Positions 13,624-21,127 of a stretch of DNA of 21,166 nucleotides are shown piece after piece. The position numbers and the translations under genes are program-made. Source of the stretch: CAG-582 sp964551965 (GTDB lineage Bacteria; Bacillota_I; Bacilli_A; RF39; UBA660); the NCBI GenBank assembly GCA_964551965.1, contig CAZKFB010000020.1, positions 1 through 21,166 on the forward strand. The letters are read 5' to 3'. Under the pieces are notes generated by a model that was not told the DNA's origin, did no database searches, and saw only the letters and a program-made list of their open reading frames with translations. Position 1 is the stretch's first letter; every line of letters begins with the position of its first letter.

Positions 13624-14649
13624 ATGCAAAATAGAATGGATAAATATTCTGTTAATCCAAAGAGTATTGGATCACGTACAGAGAAAAATAAAGATCTATA
13701 TGAGAATGTTAGAAATAGTTCCATGAAAAACTATGAAATTAAATCTAATGTCTCAGTTATTGATAATGATGCTAGCAGTATTAATGTTGGAAAAGTCCGT
13801 AAAATGATTGACGAACGCTATAGCGATTCTTCTCCTAAAAGAAGAAGCATTGAAATCCCTGAATTTACTAACGAAGAAACTGAAGAAAAGATCCAAGATA
13901 CAAAAGAATATGATATAAATGCAATTTTAGCAAAAGCTAAAGTAGGAAAGAATGTTGACTATAATAAAGAAAGACTTAAAAAAGTAAGAGATACACAATA
14001 TGAAATATTAAATAATCTTGATTTAGAATTAAAAAGGGAAGAATCACAAACAAAGTCAAAATCACAAGAAGATGCTGAAAATAATTTAATGAATCTAATT
14101 AATACTATTACTGAATTAGAAATAAAAAACAAAAAAGTTGATACATCTGATACTTCTGATTTACTAGATTTAACTGATGACACTGATGATGTTACTGAAC
14201 CTAATAGACCACTTGATGATAGAATCGATTCTATAAAACCAATAGAAGAATCTGAAGAAGAACCAACATGCAACGAGATAAGATTAGTAAGAAAAAGCAG
14301 TATCCTAGACAAACCTAAAGAAGAAACCGAAGGAGAAAATGATCTAGAAGATTCTAGAGAATATCAATCAACAGAAATCGAAGAAGAAAATGAAGAAGAA
14401 CCAACTGAAGAAATAAAAAAAGAAGAATATGAAGAAAACTCTAAATATACTAAAAAAGATGATGAACACATAGAAAGAACATTATCTAAACTAGATATTA
14501 ATATGTCAAGTTACGAAGACTTTGCTGATATATCAAAAGGAGATACTGGCTCATTAGTAATTAAAATTGTTATTTTTATCATTATTATTGTATTAGTAAT
14601 AGGAGCAATATACATATTAAACGATATACTTAATTTAGGACTATTTTAA
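13624..14649 (+). CDS. Acidic, mostly disordered protein with C-terminal membrane anchor
   Basis: 341 residues, unrecognised. Residues 1-300 are highly charged and low in hydrophobics, with Glu-rich runs (EEENEEEPTEEIKKEEYEE) and a Ser/Thr/Asp stretch (DTSDTSDLLDLTDDTDD). A single membrane segment at about 314-335 (VIKIVIFIIIIVLVIGAIYIL) is near the end, so it is probably tail-anchored with the disordered part inside the cell. The ATG at 13624 follows AAGGTGA; a GTG at 13615 would lie in that site. A terminator overlaps the stop. It could tether other proteins to the membrane; no family is known to me. Confidence 0.78.
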   Translation: MQNRMDKYSVNPKSIGSRTEKNKDLYENVRNSSMKNYEIKSNVSVIDNDASSINVGKVRKMIDERYSDSSPKRRSIEIPEFTNEETEEKIQDTKEYDINAILAKAKVGKNVDYNKERLKKVRDTQYEILNNLDLELKREESQTKSKSQEDAENNLMNLINTITELEIKNKKVDTSDTSDLLDLTDDTDDVTEPNRPLDDRIDSIKPIEESEEEPTCNEIRLVRKSSILDKPKEETEGENDLEDSREYQSTEIEEENEEEPTEEIKKEEYEENSKYTKKDDEHIERTLSKLDINMSSYEDFADISKGDTGSLVIKIVIFIIIIVLVIGAIYILNDILNLGLF

Positions 14650-14666
14650 TAATAGTTCTTTTTTTT
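14638..14666 (+). terminator. Terminator after the tail-anchored protein gene
   Basis: GGACTATT (14638-14645) pairs with AATAGTTC (14651-14658, one G-T pair), 5-base loop, then eight Ts. Its right half also holds the putative yunB promoter. Confidence 0.8.
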
Positions 14667-14674
14667 CATATAAT
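14649..14674 (+). promoter_or_regulatory. Putative sporulation (sigma-E-like) promoter of yunB
   Basis: ATA (14649-14651), 15-base spacer, CATATAAT (14667-14674), close to the ATA/CATAcanT pattern I recall for sigma-E. The start codon lies five bases after it, so the message would begin at or next to the ATG. The yutH promoter at 18460-18485 has identical geometry. A plain TATAAT is also contained in the box, so sigma-A use is not excluded. Confidence 0.5.
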
Positions 14675-14679
14675 GAAAT

Positions 14680-15354
14680 ATGAAGAGATTTAAATCGAAA
14701 ACCAAAAGCAAAATTGAGTATTTTATTATTATAATTTTAACTTTCACATTTATTCAACTATATTATTATAATAAAATGGTATCTAAAAATATATTAGATA
14801 TAAGTTCAACTAAATTAGAAGAAATAACAAATGTATACATAAAGAAAGATATAGTTCCAACAAATAGTAATATAAATAATTTGTTAATAATAAATAAAAA
14901 TAAACAAGATGAAATTCTTTATGTTGATATAAATGCCGAAGAAGCCAACAAAATAATGATAGATGTAGTAACTAAAATCCAAAACAATATTAACAAAATA
15001 GAATTCGAAGATGACCTATTAAAAAAACATAACAATAATATCTATATGAAAGTACCATTAACTTTTAATAGTGGATCACTAATCTCTTCTCTAGGTCCAA
15101 AAGTTCCCGTAAAACTCAATTTTTATGAACAAGTTCTAGCTAGCATAGATACAGAAATAACAAATTATGGAATAAACAATGCATTAATCAAAATATATCT
15201 AACAATTGATCTAGAACAAAAAATATATGTACCTTTTAAAACTGACAAATTCAAAAGATCGTACCGAGTTTTATTGAGTGCAAAAATGACTAATGGAAAT
15301 GTTCCAAGTTTTTTAGGTGGCACACTAACTAGTCATGAAACTTCAGCCCCTTAA
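14680..15354 (+). CDS. yunB: Sporulation protein YunB
   Basis: 224 residues with an N-terminal membrane segment (about 12-31, IEYFIIIILTFTFIQLYYYN). The family patterns are clear: VDINAEEANKI, VPLTFNSGSLISSLGPKVPVKLNFY, ASIDTEITNYGINNALIKIYL and a C-terminal VPSFLGG. In Bacillus YunB is needed for efficient sporulation and is anchored in the membrane, probably in the mother cell; the exact activity is unknown. There is no ribosome binding site before ATG 14680, and the -10 box ends five bases upstream, which suggests a leaderless message. Length is near the Bacillus protein's. Confidence 0.88.
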   Translation: MKRFKSKTKSKIEYFIIIILTFTFIQLYYYNKMVSKNILDISSTKLEEITNVYIKKDIVPTNSNINNLLIINKNKQDEILYVDINAEEANKIMIDVVTKIQNNINKIEFEDDLLKKHNNNIYMKVPLTFNSGSLISSLGPKVPVKLNFYEQVLASIDTEITNYGINNALIKIYLTIDLEQKIYVPFKTDKFKRSYRVLLSAKMTNGNVPSFLGGTLTSHETSAP

Positions 15355-15407
15355 ACACTAGCATTTATTCTCTGAATATGATACTATTATAATAGTAGGG
15401 TGATAGT

Positions 15408-16229
15408 ATGGAAGAAAAATATTTAGAAAAATATTTTATTAATCCAGGAATTGAATACGGAATAAAATCATATTTACTAGATAAAGAAAATCTTGGATAC
15501 AAAAGAATCCATACTTTTGAAATGCATGTAATTAAAGCATTAACCATTATCTATGGAGAAAAATCCATCTTGCTACCATACAAAATCGACAATGAAAGAG
15601 CATTTGAATGCAATCTTCTAATGTATGATCTAAAAGAACAAGATATGATAAACTTCTTAAAATACATGAACGAATATTATGAATTTGTAGACAATATCAA
15701 ATCAGAACAAAAAGCAACTGGGTTGATTTCCGAAATTGAAAGAATTCTTTTAGAAATGATAATAAAACGTGGAAAAAGAAAAGAGTATACAGCCGAAGAA
15801 ATAAAAGAATTCGATACTATATTTAAACCCAATGATGGTGATTTGAAAAAAATTAAAAATTTAATTGCAAGCGATCAAGGATTAATAATTAGAGAATGGG
15901 AAAACAGCAAATACGAATTAACAAATACTCAAATTAGAATGATAGCTGTTAATCCAAATTTATTAGCAAAAGAAGAATATTCAAAATATGGCTATGATAT
16001 AAGATTAATAGCAACATTAAGCGAAGAAGAAATATCTAAAGTAAATAATATAATATGGCAAGAAGAAACAAAACAATATTCATATAACAAAAAAAGAATG
16101 TTCGGCTTCAAAAATGTTTTATTAACGAGTGGAAATGGCTTTGTTGATAAATTAATGTTATTAAGTATAGTTGCAACAGAATTAATGATAGGAATCATAG
16201 TTCTATGCAAATTAGGGGGTAAATTATGA
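15408..16229 (+). CDS. Tail-anchored protein of unknown function, co-transcribed with yutD
   Basis: 273 residues, unrecognised. The first 240 are helical and charged (FLKYMNEYYEFVDNIKSEQK; GKRKEYTAEEIKEFD), and a membrane segment at about 246-267 (LLSIVATELMIGIIVLCKL) is close to the end. The ATG follows AGGGTGAT, with TATAAT at 15388-15393. Its TGA stop overlaps the yutD start (ATGA), giving translational coupling. Its place between yunB and yutD in an otherwise familiar order suggests a lineage-specific insertion. Confidence 0.8.
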   Translation: MEEKYLEKYFINPGIEYGIKSYLLDKENLGYKRIHTFEMHVIKALTIIYGEKSILLPYKIDNERAFECNLLMYDLKEQDMINFLKYMNEYYEFVDNIKSEQKATGLISEIERILLEMIIKRGKRKEYTAEEIKEFDTIFKPNDGDLKKIKNLIASDQGLIIREWENSKYELTNTQIRMIAVNPNLLAKEEYSKYGYDIRLIATLSEEEISKVNNIIWQEETKQYSYNKKRMFGFKNVLLTSGNGFVDKLMLLSIVATELMIGIIVLCKLGGKL

Positions 16230-16501
16230 ACATAGAATTAAACGGAAAGAATTACAAAGTTATAAAAGATTATAGAAATGGTTTTGAAGAGGAATCTGTA
16301 AAAGAAAAAACTACAGATTATTTCATAGATTTTGATTATATCTTAGGAGACTGGGCCTACGGAAAATTAAGATTAAAAGGATTCTATAAGAATACCAATA
16401 AAAAAGTAAAAGATATGAATAACTATGACAATATAGATAAGTATATTAAAGAAAACTGTGCATTTGATTGCAAGTATTTCATTCTTGAAAAGATAGACTA
16501 A
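16226..16501 (+). CDS. yutD: YutD family protein
   Basis: 91 residues, the family's usual size (DUF1027). Diagnostic stretches are VIKDYRNGFEEE (about 12-23), FDYILGDWAYGKLRLKGFY (about 36-54) and IKENCAFDCKYFILEK (about 72-87), matching Bacillus YutD nearly motif for motif, including the two Cys. Widely conserved in Firmicutes but of uncertain function. Coupled to the upstream gene by a 4-base overlap; it has no other ribosome binding site than AGGGGGT just before the start. Confidence 0.93.
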   Translation: MNIELNGKNYKVIKDYRNGFEEESVKEKTTDYFIDFDYILGDWAYGKLRLKGFYKNTNKKVKDMNNYDNIDKYIKENCAFDCKYFILEKID

Positions 16502-16504
16502 TAT

Positions 16505-16513
16505 TGTTATAAT
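16505..16513 (+). promoter_or_regulatory. Extended -10 promoter for the 16538 gene
   Basis: TGTTATAAT lies just after the yutD stop, 24 bases before the ATG at 16538; an AAGAGGTG site follows at 16524-16531. Confidence 0.6.
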
Positions 16514-16537
16514 TTATTAGAATAAGAGGTGCTACTA

Positions 16538-18463
16538 ATGATAGGAAATGTACAAATATTAAAAAACAATGGGGAATCATTAATTTCTAATGGATTAGCT
16601 CATTTTAAATTTAATGCAACAAATAAACAATACGTAATCTATACACTTGGTGAGCAAATTAACGAATTATTAAAAATATATGTAGGTTATGAAAATGCTC
16701 CAGAAACAGATCCTGGTATGACAGAAGAAGAAAGTACAACTATAACTGAATTGTTAAAAAAGATAGGTAAGAGCGAAGATGTTTCATCTATAATAACAAT
16801 TATACCATTATCGGCTGGTTTATATCGTATCCACGATAAAGTGAAGAAAGTAGCTCTACAAACTAGTGCATTTAATAATATAATCAATATACAACAAAAA
16901 GGGCAAATTCAAAATCTAAGTCAAGATGAGCCTATAATGAAGGAAAACACATTCTTCGATGCTTCAGTAACAAATGCAGAAAATGTTCAAAAAGAAGTTA
17001 TTCAAGAACAAAGTATTTTCGATAATCCAATGAAACCTGTTATTGAAACTCCAAGCGGACAAGCAGAGGCTGATGACGTAAAAACTGAAAAAATTCAACC
17101 TTCAATGGCAGGAAAACCAGCAATTGAAACTGCATCTGAAGTTCTTGGAACTGGTGAAATAGCTACTAATAGTAATCAAATTCAAGAAAAAATGTCTGAA
17201 TTAAATTCTATATCAAATACATCTAGTATATCTGGTGTATCTGGTATATCTAATACTTCTAGCACATATGGAGAAGAAACATCAGAAATGATTGATAATA
17301 GTGCTTCCATTTTAGAAAATGAAACCATAATTTCAGATGAAGAAGCAAAAAATGCTATTCTAGCCGTAGAAGAAGCACAAGCAACAATTAAAAATAATAT
17401 AGTTATAATAAAAGAATTTATTAAACAACAAAAAAATAAAGTTGTTACTGAAGATGCTGAGACTATTGAAGAAGTAAAGACAGAAATCAAAAATGCAAAT
17501 GAATTATCTGCAATGTCTAGTCAAGTTGAAACTTTATCTTCTCAATACGATGTAGTAAATAATCTTGAACTTGCACCACAACCTGAAATATCAGAAAACG
17601 TTTTAGGCAGTGAGTCTGAGTTAGATAATAGTTATATAGATACTTCTGTTAACCAAGGTTCATCGGATGTATCAACTGGCAGCTTAGTAGATACAAGTGT
17701 TACTATGCCATCAACTCCAACTCCGACTCCACAACCTGAACCTGAGATTTCAGTAGTTCAACAAGCCTCTAAAGGCTTAAGTTCACAAGTACCATTAAAT
17801 GAACAAAAACTACCTGCAGAGACATCTTTGCCAAACGAACAACAACCAGAAATGATTGATACAATGGCAATGATTCCAAAGCAAGGTGTAATAAATGAAA
17901 CTGCAAACGTTTCCACAATACCATCATTTGATAATCCTAATTCAGAAGTGTTAGACACAACTAATATGATAGCGACTGGCAACTTCAATGGAGCCTCTCA
18001 AATGACTGAAGCATCCTTTGATAACTCAACTTCTCAAGCTATAAATGATAAATTAATTAATTCCGAAAATCAGGGATCATTCGTAAGCGTTTCTAATGCG
18101 GCAAATAATCAAGATGGTCTTAGTTCACAAAGCATGCAAAATGATACGATAGATATTCAAATCCCTGAAGTAGAGTTAGAAAGTTCATTTGTAACTTCAG
18201 ATTCAGGTCAATTTGTTCAAGAACCAACTCCAGCACCAAGCGCAGCTATGAATAACACAAATATGACTGGAAGTATGACTGGAAATATGCAACAACAATC
18301 TTCTGGAGAAATAGTAAATGGAGAATTTGCAATACCTCAAATAGATATGAATGTTTCGACTCTAGAAGGAGCACAAGCACCGGTGGTGATGCCTGATGGA
18401 CAATCACAGGATGTTAATCAAGGTTTAGTTCTAACACCTGAAGCATTTAATAAAGCAGCATAA
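16538..18463 (+). CDS. Long protein with small folded head and low-complexity disordered body
   Basis: 641 residues, unrecognised. About 1-115 looks folded (MIGNVQILKNNGESLISNG; YVIYTLGEQINELLKIYVG; SSIITIIPLSAGLYRIHDKV). The remainder is Gln/Ser/Thr/Asn/Pro/Glu-rich, with short serine repeats at about 223-245 (SNTSSISGVSGISNTSS), a PTPTPQPEPE linker near 395-404 and GSMTGNM repeats near 580; one helical island lies at about 265-330 (DEEAKNAILAVEEAQATIKN). No signal peptide, sorting motif or membrane segment. The ATG at 16538 is chosen over a GTG at 16529, which lies in the ribosome binding site. Its own promoter and terminator make it a single-gene unit. The make-up resembles scaffold or condensate-type proteins, but this is speculation. 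Confidence 0.8.
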   Translation: MIGNVQILKNNGESLISNGLAHFKFNATNKQYVIYTLGEQINELLKIYVGYENAPETDPGMTEEESTTITELLKKIGKSEDVSSIITIIPLSAGLYRIHDKVKKVALQTSAFNNIINIQQKGQIQNLSQDEPIMKENTFFDASVTNAENVQKEVIQEQSIFDNPMKPVIETPSGQAEADDVKTEKIQPSMAGKPAIETASEVLGTGEIATNSNQIQEKMSELNSISNTSSISGVSGISNTSSTYGEETSEMIDNSASILENETIISDEEAKNAILAVEEAQATIKNNIVIIKEFIKQQKNKVVTEDAETIEEVKTEIKNANELSAMSSQVETLSSQYDVVNNLELAPQPEISENVLGSESELDNSYIDTSVNQGSSDVSTGSLVDTSVTMPSTPTPTPQPEPEISVVQQASKGLSSQVPLNEQKLPAETSLPNEQQPEMIDTMAMIPKQGVINETANVSTIPSFDNPNSEVLDTTNMIATGNFNGASQMTEASFDNSTSQAINDKLINSENQGSFVSVSNAANNQDGLSSQSMQNDTIDIQIPEVELESSFVTSDSGQFVQEPTPAPSAAMNNTNMTGSMTGNMQQQSSGEIVNGEFAIPQIDMNVSTLEGAQAPVVMPDGQSQDVNQGLVLTPEAFNKAA

Positions 18464-18477
18464 TTGTTGCTTTTTTT
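18452..18477 (+). terminator. Terminator after the low-complexity gene
   Basis: AAAGCAGC (18452-18459) pairs with GTTGCTTT (18466-18473, one G-T pair), 6-base loop, T-run. It overlaps the stop codon and holds the putative yutH promoter. Confidence 0.8.
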
Positions 18478-18485
18478 CATATCAT
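18460..18485 (+). promoter_or_regulatory. Putative sporulation (sigma-E-like) promoter of yutH
   Basis: ATA (18460-18462), 15-base spacer, CATATCAT (18478-18485), then five bases to ATG 18491. Unlike yunB's box it is not a consensus TATAAT, which favours a sporulation sigma factor over sigma-A. Confidence 0.5.
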
Positions 18486-18490
18486 TTAGT

Positions 18491-19348
18491 ATGAAAAACA
18501 CAATTCACTTTTACTATAATTTAAATTTTGACGATATATATGAATATGACAATTATTCTATTATCGTTTCAAATGGTTACATTTATGCCTTTAAAGTGCT
18601 TAATATTAGTGTGGAATCTTTGCTAGATATTATGGATGTACTACAGGCAAATAATATAAAGATTAATAAAATTATTCTTAATAAGGACAATAACATAGTT
18701 ACTGAATATAATGGAAAAAATTACATTTTAACATTTGTAGAGAAGAAAGATGATGTTGAAAAATTTTACTTATTGCCGAGTATAGTCAATAAAAACGAGG
18801 ATATAATTACAAAATTGTGGGAGAAAAAAATAGAATTCTATACTAATCAAATTCACGAGGTAGGGCTAGGTAACGGTTGGCTTGTAAATAGTTTTAATTA
18901 TTATATAGGAATGGCCGAAAATGCTATATCGATATATAATAGAACAAATAAGGGTAGCATTAGATATATTATTTCTCATAGACGTTTAAATTTCCCTTTA
19001 TCGTTTCCTGTTTTTTTGGATCCCACTAATATGATCATAGATGTAATTTCTAGAGATATTTCGGAATACATTAAGGGAAAACTACTTAATGATAAAATAG
19101 ATATTGCCGAAGTTAGAAACATTGTGAACGAATATAGGCTGAATAATGAAGAAATGAACATTTTACTAGCAAGATTAATGTATCCATCTTATTATTTTGA
19201 TGCACTAGATAAGTTTATCGAAAAGAAGGAACAACGCGAAGTTAAAAGTATTGTATCTAAAATGGATGATTACAAAAATTTTATTAAAGCATTTTATGAA
19301 GAGTTTAAAGATTTTCAATTGTATGTAGTTGATTGGATAAAAAAATAG
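18491..19348 (+). CDS. yutH: YutH/CotS-like spore coat protein
   Basis: 285 residues of a degenerate aminoglycoside-phosphotransferase fold used by spore coat proteins CotS, CotI and YutH. N-terminal lobe: SIIVSNGYIYAFKVLNIS (about 23-40) parallels the family's 'T..G.Y.LK'. C-terminal lobe: YIISHRRLNFPL (about 159-170), IIDVISRDISEYIKGKLL (about 182-199, compare YutH 'FDHPSRDLAEWIR') and LLARLMYPSYYFDALDKF. Catalytic Asp and Asn of true kinases are not evident. In Bacillus yutH lies beside yutI, and here a NifU-like gene is convergent and adjacent. No ribosome binding site is visible at 18491; the message may be leaderless. Slightly shorter than Bacillus YutH. Confidence 0.68.
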   Translation: MKNTIHFYYNLNFDDIYEYDNYSIIVSNGYIYAFKVLNISVESLLDIMDVLQANNIKINKIILNKDNNIVTEYNGKNYILTFVEKKDDVEKFYLLPSIVNKNEDIITKLWEKKIEFYTNQIHEVGLGNGWLVNSFNYYIGMAENAISIYNRTNKGSIRYIISHRRLNFPLSFPVFLDPTNMIIDVISRDISEYIKGKLLNDKIDIAEVRNIVNEYRLNNEEMNILLARLMYPSYYFDALDKFIEKKEQREVKSIVSKMDDYKNFIKAFYEEFKDFQLYVVDWIKK

Positions 19349-19364
19349 AACTTTTAAAGTTCTA
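19339..19364 (-). terminator. Terminator of the NifU-like gene
   Basis: A 9-bp inverted repeat (19346-19354 with 19356-19364) contains both the yutH stop and the NifU-like stop. The A-run at 19339-19345 is the U-tract for leftward RNA; no T-run follows on the plus strand. Confidence 0.75.
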
Positions 19365-19614
19365 CATTAATTACACCCTTGATAGATGGCACTATTTCTT
19401 TTAATGCTTCACAAATATTATCTTGTAGTGTATAGTCTTGGAAAGCACACGCTGCACAAGCTCCGTATAATTTAACATAAACGAAACCGTCTTCATATTT
19501 TATATATTCTATGTCTCCGCCATCACTATTCAAATATGGCCTTAATTGATTTATTGTAGCAATTATTTTTTCCTCATCAGACATTTTTTTCTTAGATGTC
19601 TTTACATTCTTCAT
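19354..19614 (-). CDS. NifU-like (C-terminal domain) iron-sulfur scaffold, YutI homologue
   Basis: 86 residues comprising one NifU C-terminal domain: LRPYLNSDGGDIEYIKYEDG (about 24-43), then VKLYGACAACAFQDYTLQDNI, with the cluster-binding Cys53 and Cys56 in GACAACAF. Such Nfu proteins carry or hand over [4Fe-4S] clusters. Length is right for the Bacillus YutI/NfuA-short type plus a Lys-rich lead. Start at 19614 fits GGTGAT; earlier in-frame codons lack a site. The promoter is TTTACT/TATAAT. A client such as the ferredoxin in this window is plausible but unproven. Confidence 0.93.
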   Translation of the reverse strand: MKNVKTSKKKMSDEEKIIATINQLRPYLNSDGGDIEYIKYEDGFVYVKLYGACAACAFQDYTLQDNICEALKEIVPSIKGVINVEL

Positions 19615-19630
19615 GTTTATCACCAATGCC

Positions 19631-19675
19631 ATTATATCTAAAATGATGTACAAAGTAAAGATTATTTGCTATAAT
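19631..19675. promoter_or_regulatory. Divergent promoters for the NifU-like and S1 genes
   Basis: Leftward: TTTACT (19659-19654), 17-base spacer, TATAAT (19636-19631). Rightward: extended -10 TGCTATAAT (19667-19675), followed by GAGGTG at 19681-19686. The two are adjacent and face away from each other. Confidence 0.65.
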
Positions 19676-19692
19676 ACATTCGAGGTGCAATT

Positions 19693-20046
19693 ATGGAAGA
19701 CATATATGTCGGAAGTGTTGTGAAAGGTACTGTAACCGGTATTGAAAGTTATGGTATATTTGTTAAACTAAATGATACTTATAGCGGGCTAATTCATATT
19801 TCAGAAATTACAGAAAGATTTGTAAAAGACATTAAGAAATATGCAGATGTTGGTGAAACAATTTATGTTGAAATATTATCGATTGATGAAGATGCAAAAA
19901 AATGTATATTATCAGTTAAAGGTCTAAACTATAGAATAGATGAAAATTGTTTAGTAAAAGAATCAGTAAGAGGTTTTACTCCACTGAAGCAACACTTACA
20001 GGAGTGGATAGACGAAAAGTATAAAGAGATCCACCAAAAAGAATAA
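19693..20046 (+). CDS. S1-domain RNA-binding protein (YugI/CvfD-like)
   Basis: 117 residues. Residues 4-78 are a single S1 domain: GSVVKGTVTGIESYGIFVKL, GLIHISEI, VGETIYVEILSIDEDAKKCILSVK. A Lys-rich tail with a short motif, GFTPLKQHLQEWIDEKYKE, follows, as in the YugI (general stress protein 13) group, which binds ribosomes or RNA. About the same length as YugI. ATG follows GAGGTG, and a strong terminator follows the stop. Confidence 0.88.
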   Translation: MEDIYVGSVVKGTVTGIESYGIFVKLNDTYSGLIHISEITERFVKDIKKYADVGETIYVEILSIDEDAKKCILSVKGLNYRIDENCLVKESVRGFTPLKQHLQEWIDEKYKEIHQKE

Positions 20047-20063
20047 TATTATTATTCTTTTTT
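20036..20063 (+). terminator. Terminator after the S1 gene
   Basis: An 11-bp stem (20036-20046 with 20052-20062), 5-base loop, T-rich tail. It includes the stop codon. Confidence 0.8.
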
Positions 20064-20130
20064 ATTTTAATGCATATAATGTACAAAACATGGAAAAAAA
20101 CATAATATATTAAAAAAATGCCAAAATTAA

Positions 20131-20160
20131 TTGACTTAATAAAAAATGTTATGTTATAAT
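20131..20160 (+). promoter_or_regulatory. Promoter of the first tRNA cluster
   Basis: TTGACT (20131-20136), 18-base spacer and TATAAT (20155-20160) preceded by TGT (extended -10). It lies 25 bases before tRNA-Ser. Confidence 0.8.
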
Positions 20161-20185
20161 CAATATGTTCCGTGAAACCGGACTC

Positions 20186-20277
20186 GGAGAAGTACCCAAG
20201 ATGGCTGAAGGGACTGGTCTTGAAAACCAGCAGGTCGGGCAACTGGCGCGAGGGTTCGAATCCCTCTTTCTCCGCCA
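20186..20277 (+). tRNA. tRNA-Ser(UGA)
   Basis: 92 bases with a long variable arm, anticodon TGA in GTCTTGAAAAC, T-arm GAGGG/CCCTC and encoded CCA. Acceptor stem pairs fully with one G-T pair. Confidence 0.97.
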
Positions 20278-20295
20278 TTTTAAAATAATTTATAT

Positions 20296-20372
<77 letters not shown>

Positions 20373-20376
20373 TTTT

Positions 20377-20453
20377 GGTCCGTTAGTCTAGAGGCCTATG
20401 ACGTCTGCCTGTCACGCAGAAGATCACGGGTTCGAATCCCGTACGAACCGCCA
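20377..20453 (+). tRNA. tRNA-Asp(GUC)
   Basis: 77 bases with CCA, anticodon GTC in CTGCCTGTCACGCAG. The acceptor stem GGTCCGT/ACGAACC has a C4-A69 mismatch. Confidence 0.95.
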
Positions 20454-20460
20454 TTTTTTT

Positions 20461-20536
<76 letters not shown>

Positions 20537-20550
20537 GTAAAGCCAATTAG

Positions 20551-20573
20551 CTACGTAATTACGTAGTTTTTTT
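20551..20573 (+). terminator. Terminator of the first tRNA cluster
   Basis: A perfect 16-base palindrome CTACGTAATTACGTAG (20551-20566) followed by seven Ts. Confidence 0.88.
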
Positions 20574-20930
20574 ATTTGATTTATAAAAATCTTGGATATA
20601 ATGTTTATAATTAGCAATTCAGAAACAATGGTTAGAATAGGGTATATTAAAATAAAGGGTAGTTTAAACTTTAATTTAGCAAAACACTATAAAATTCATT
20701 TAGATGGGAATAAATGATAGATGAAATAATATTATTGTTTTAAGAAGTTAATATTTGTTTGTGAATGCAAACTAACTTAATAAAAGTCAGAATAATAATA
20801 TAATCTTTTGTATAAAAATAGAAATTTATTCAAAAATAACAAAAAATGAATAAAAATATCAAAAAACTCTTGATTTACTCGTTGATTTAAGTTATTATTA
20901 AATAGTCTTAATTTATAAGACATGGTGCAC
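20574..20930. other. About 360 bases without a recognisable gene
   Basis: Very AT-rich. It contains a 29-codon open frame (20628-20717) without a ribosome binding site, a small hairpin GTTTG/CAAAC near 20757-20773, an AGTTTAAACT palindrome near 20660, and towards the end TTGATT (20870-20875) with TATTAT (20893-20898), 17 bases apart, the likely promoter of the second tRNA group. I see no RNA family in it. Confidence 0.5.
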
Positions 20931-21019
20931 GCCCGAGTGGCGGAATAGGTAGACGCACAGGACTTAAAATCCTGCGGGTGTTAAAGCCCGTGCCGGTTCA
21001 AGTCCGGCCTCGGGCACCA
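20931..21019 (+). tRNA. tRNA-Leu(UAA)
   Basis: 89 bases with a long variable arm, anticodon TAA in GGACTTAAAATCC, T-arm GCCGG/CCGGC, encoded CCA. All stems pair. Confidence 0.97.
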
Positions 21020-21043
21020 TTTATACATTTTTTTCAAAAAAAT

Positions 21044-21120
21044 GGGCGATTAGCTCAGTTGGTTAGAGCACTTGCCTTACAAGCAAGGGGTCATAGGTTC
21101 GAGTCCTATATCGCCCACCA
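21044..21120 (+). tRNA. tRNA-Val(UAC)
   Basis: 77 bases with CCA, anticodon TAC in TTGCCTTACAAGCAA, T-arm ATAGG/CCTAT, acceptor GGGCGAT/ATCGCCC. Confidence 0.97.
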
Positions 21121-21127
21121 TTTTTTT

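Noticed and set aside
17182..17490. Leftward Ser-rich open frame within the low-complexity gene
   Set aside because: Antisense shadow of a biased coding sequence without start signals.
20628..20717. A 29-codon open frame in the tRNA gap
   Set aside because: No ribosome binding site, no recognisable product, and frames of this length are expected by chance.
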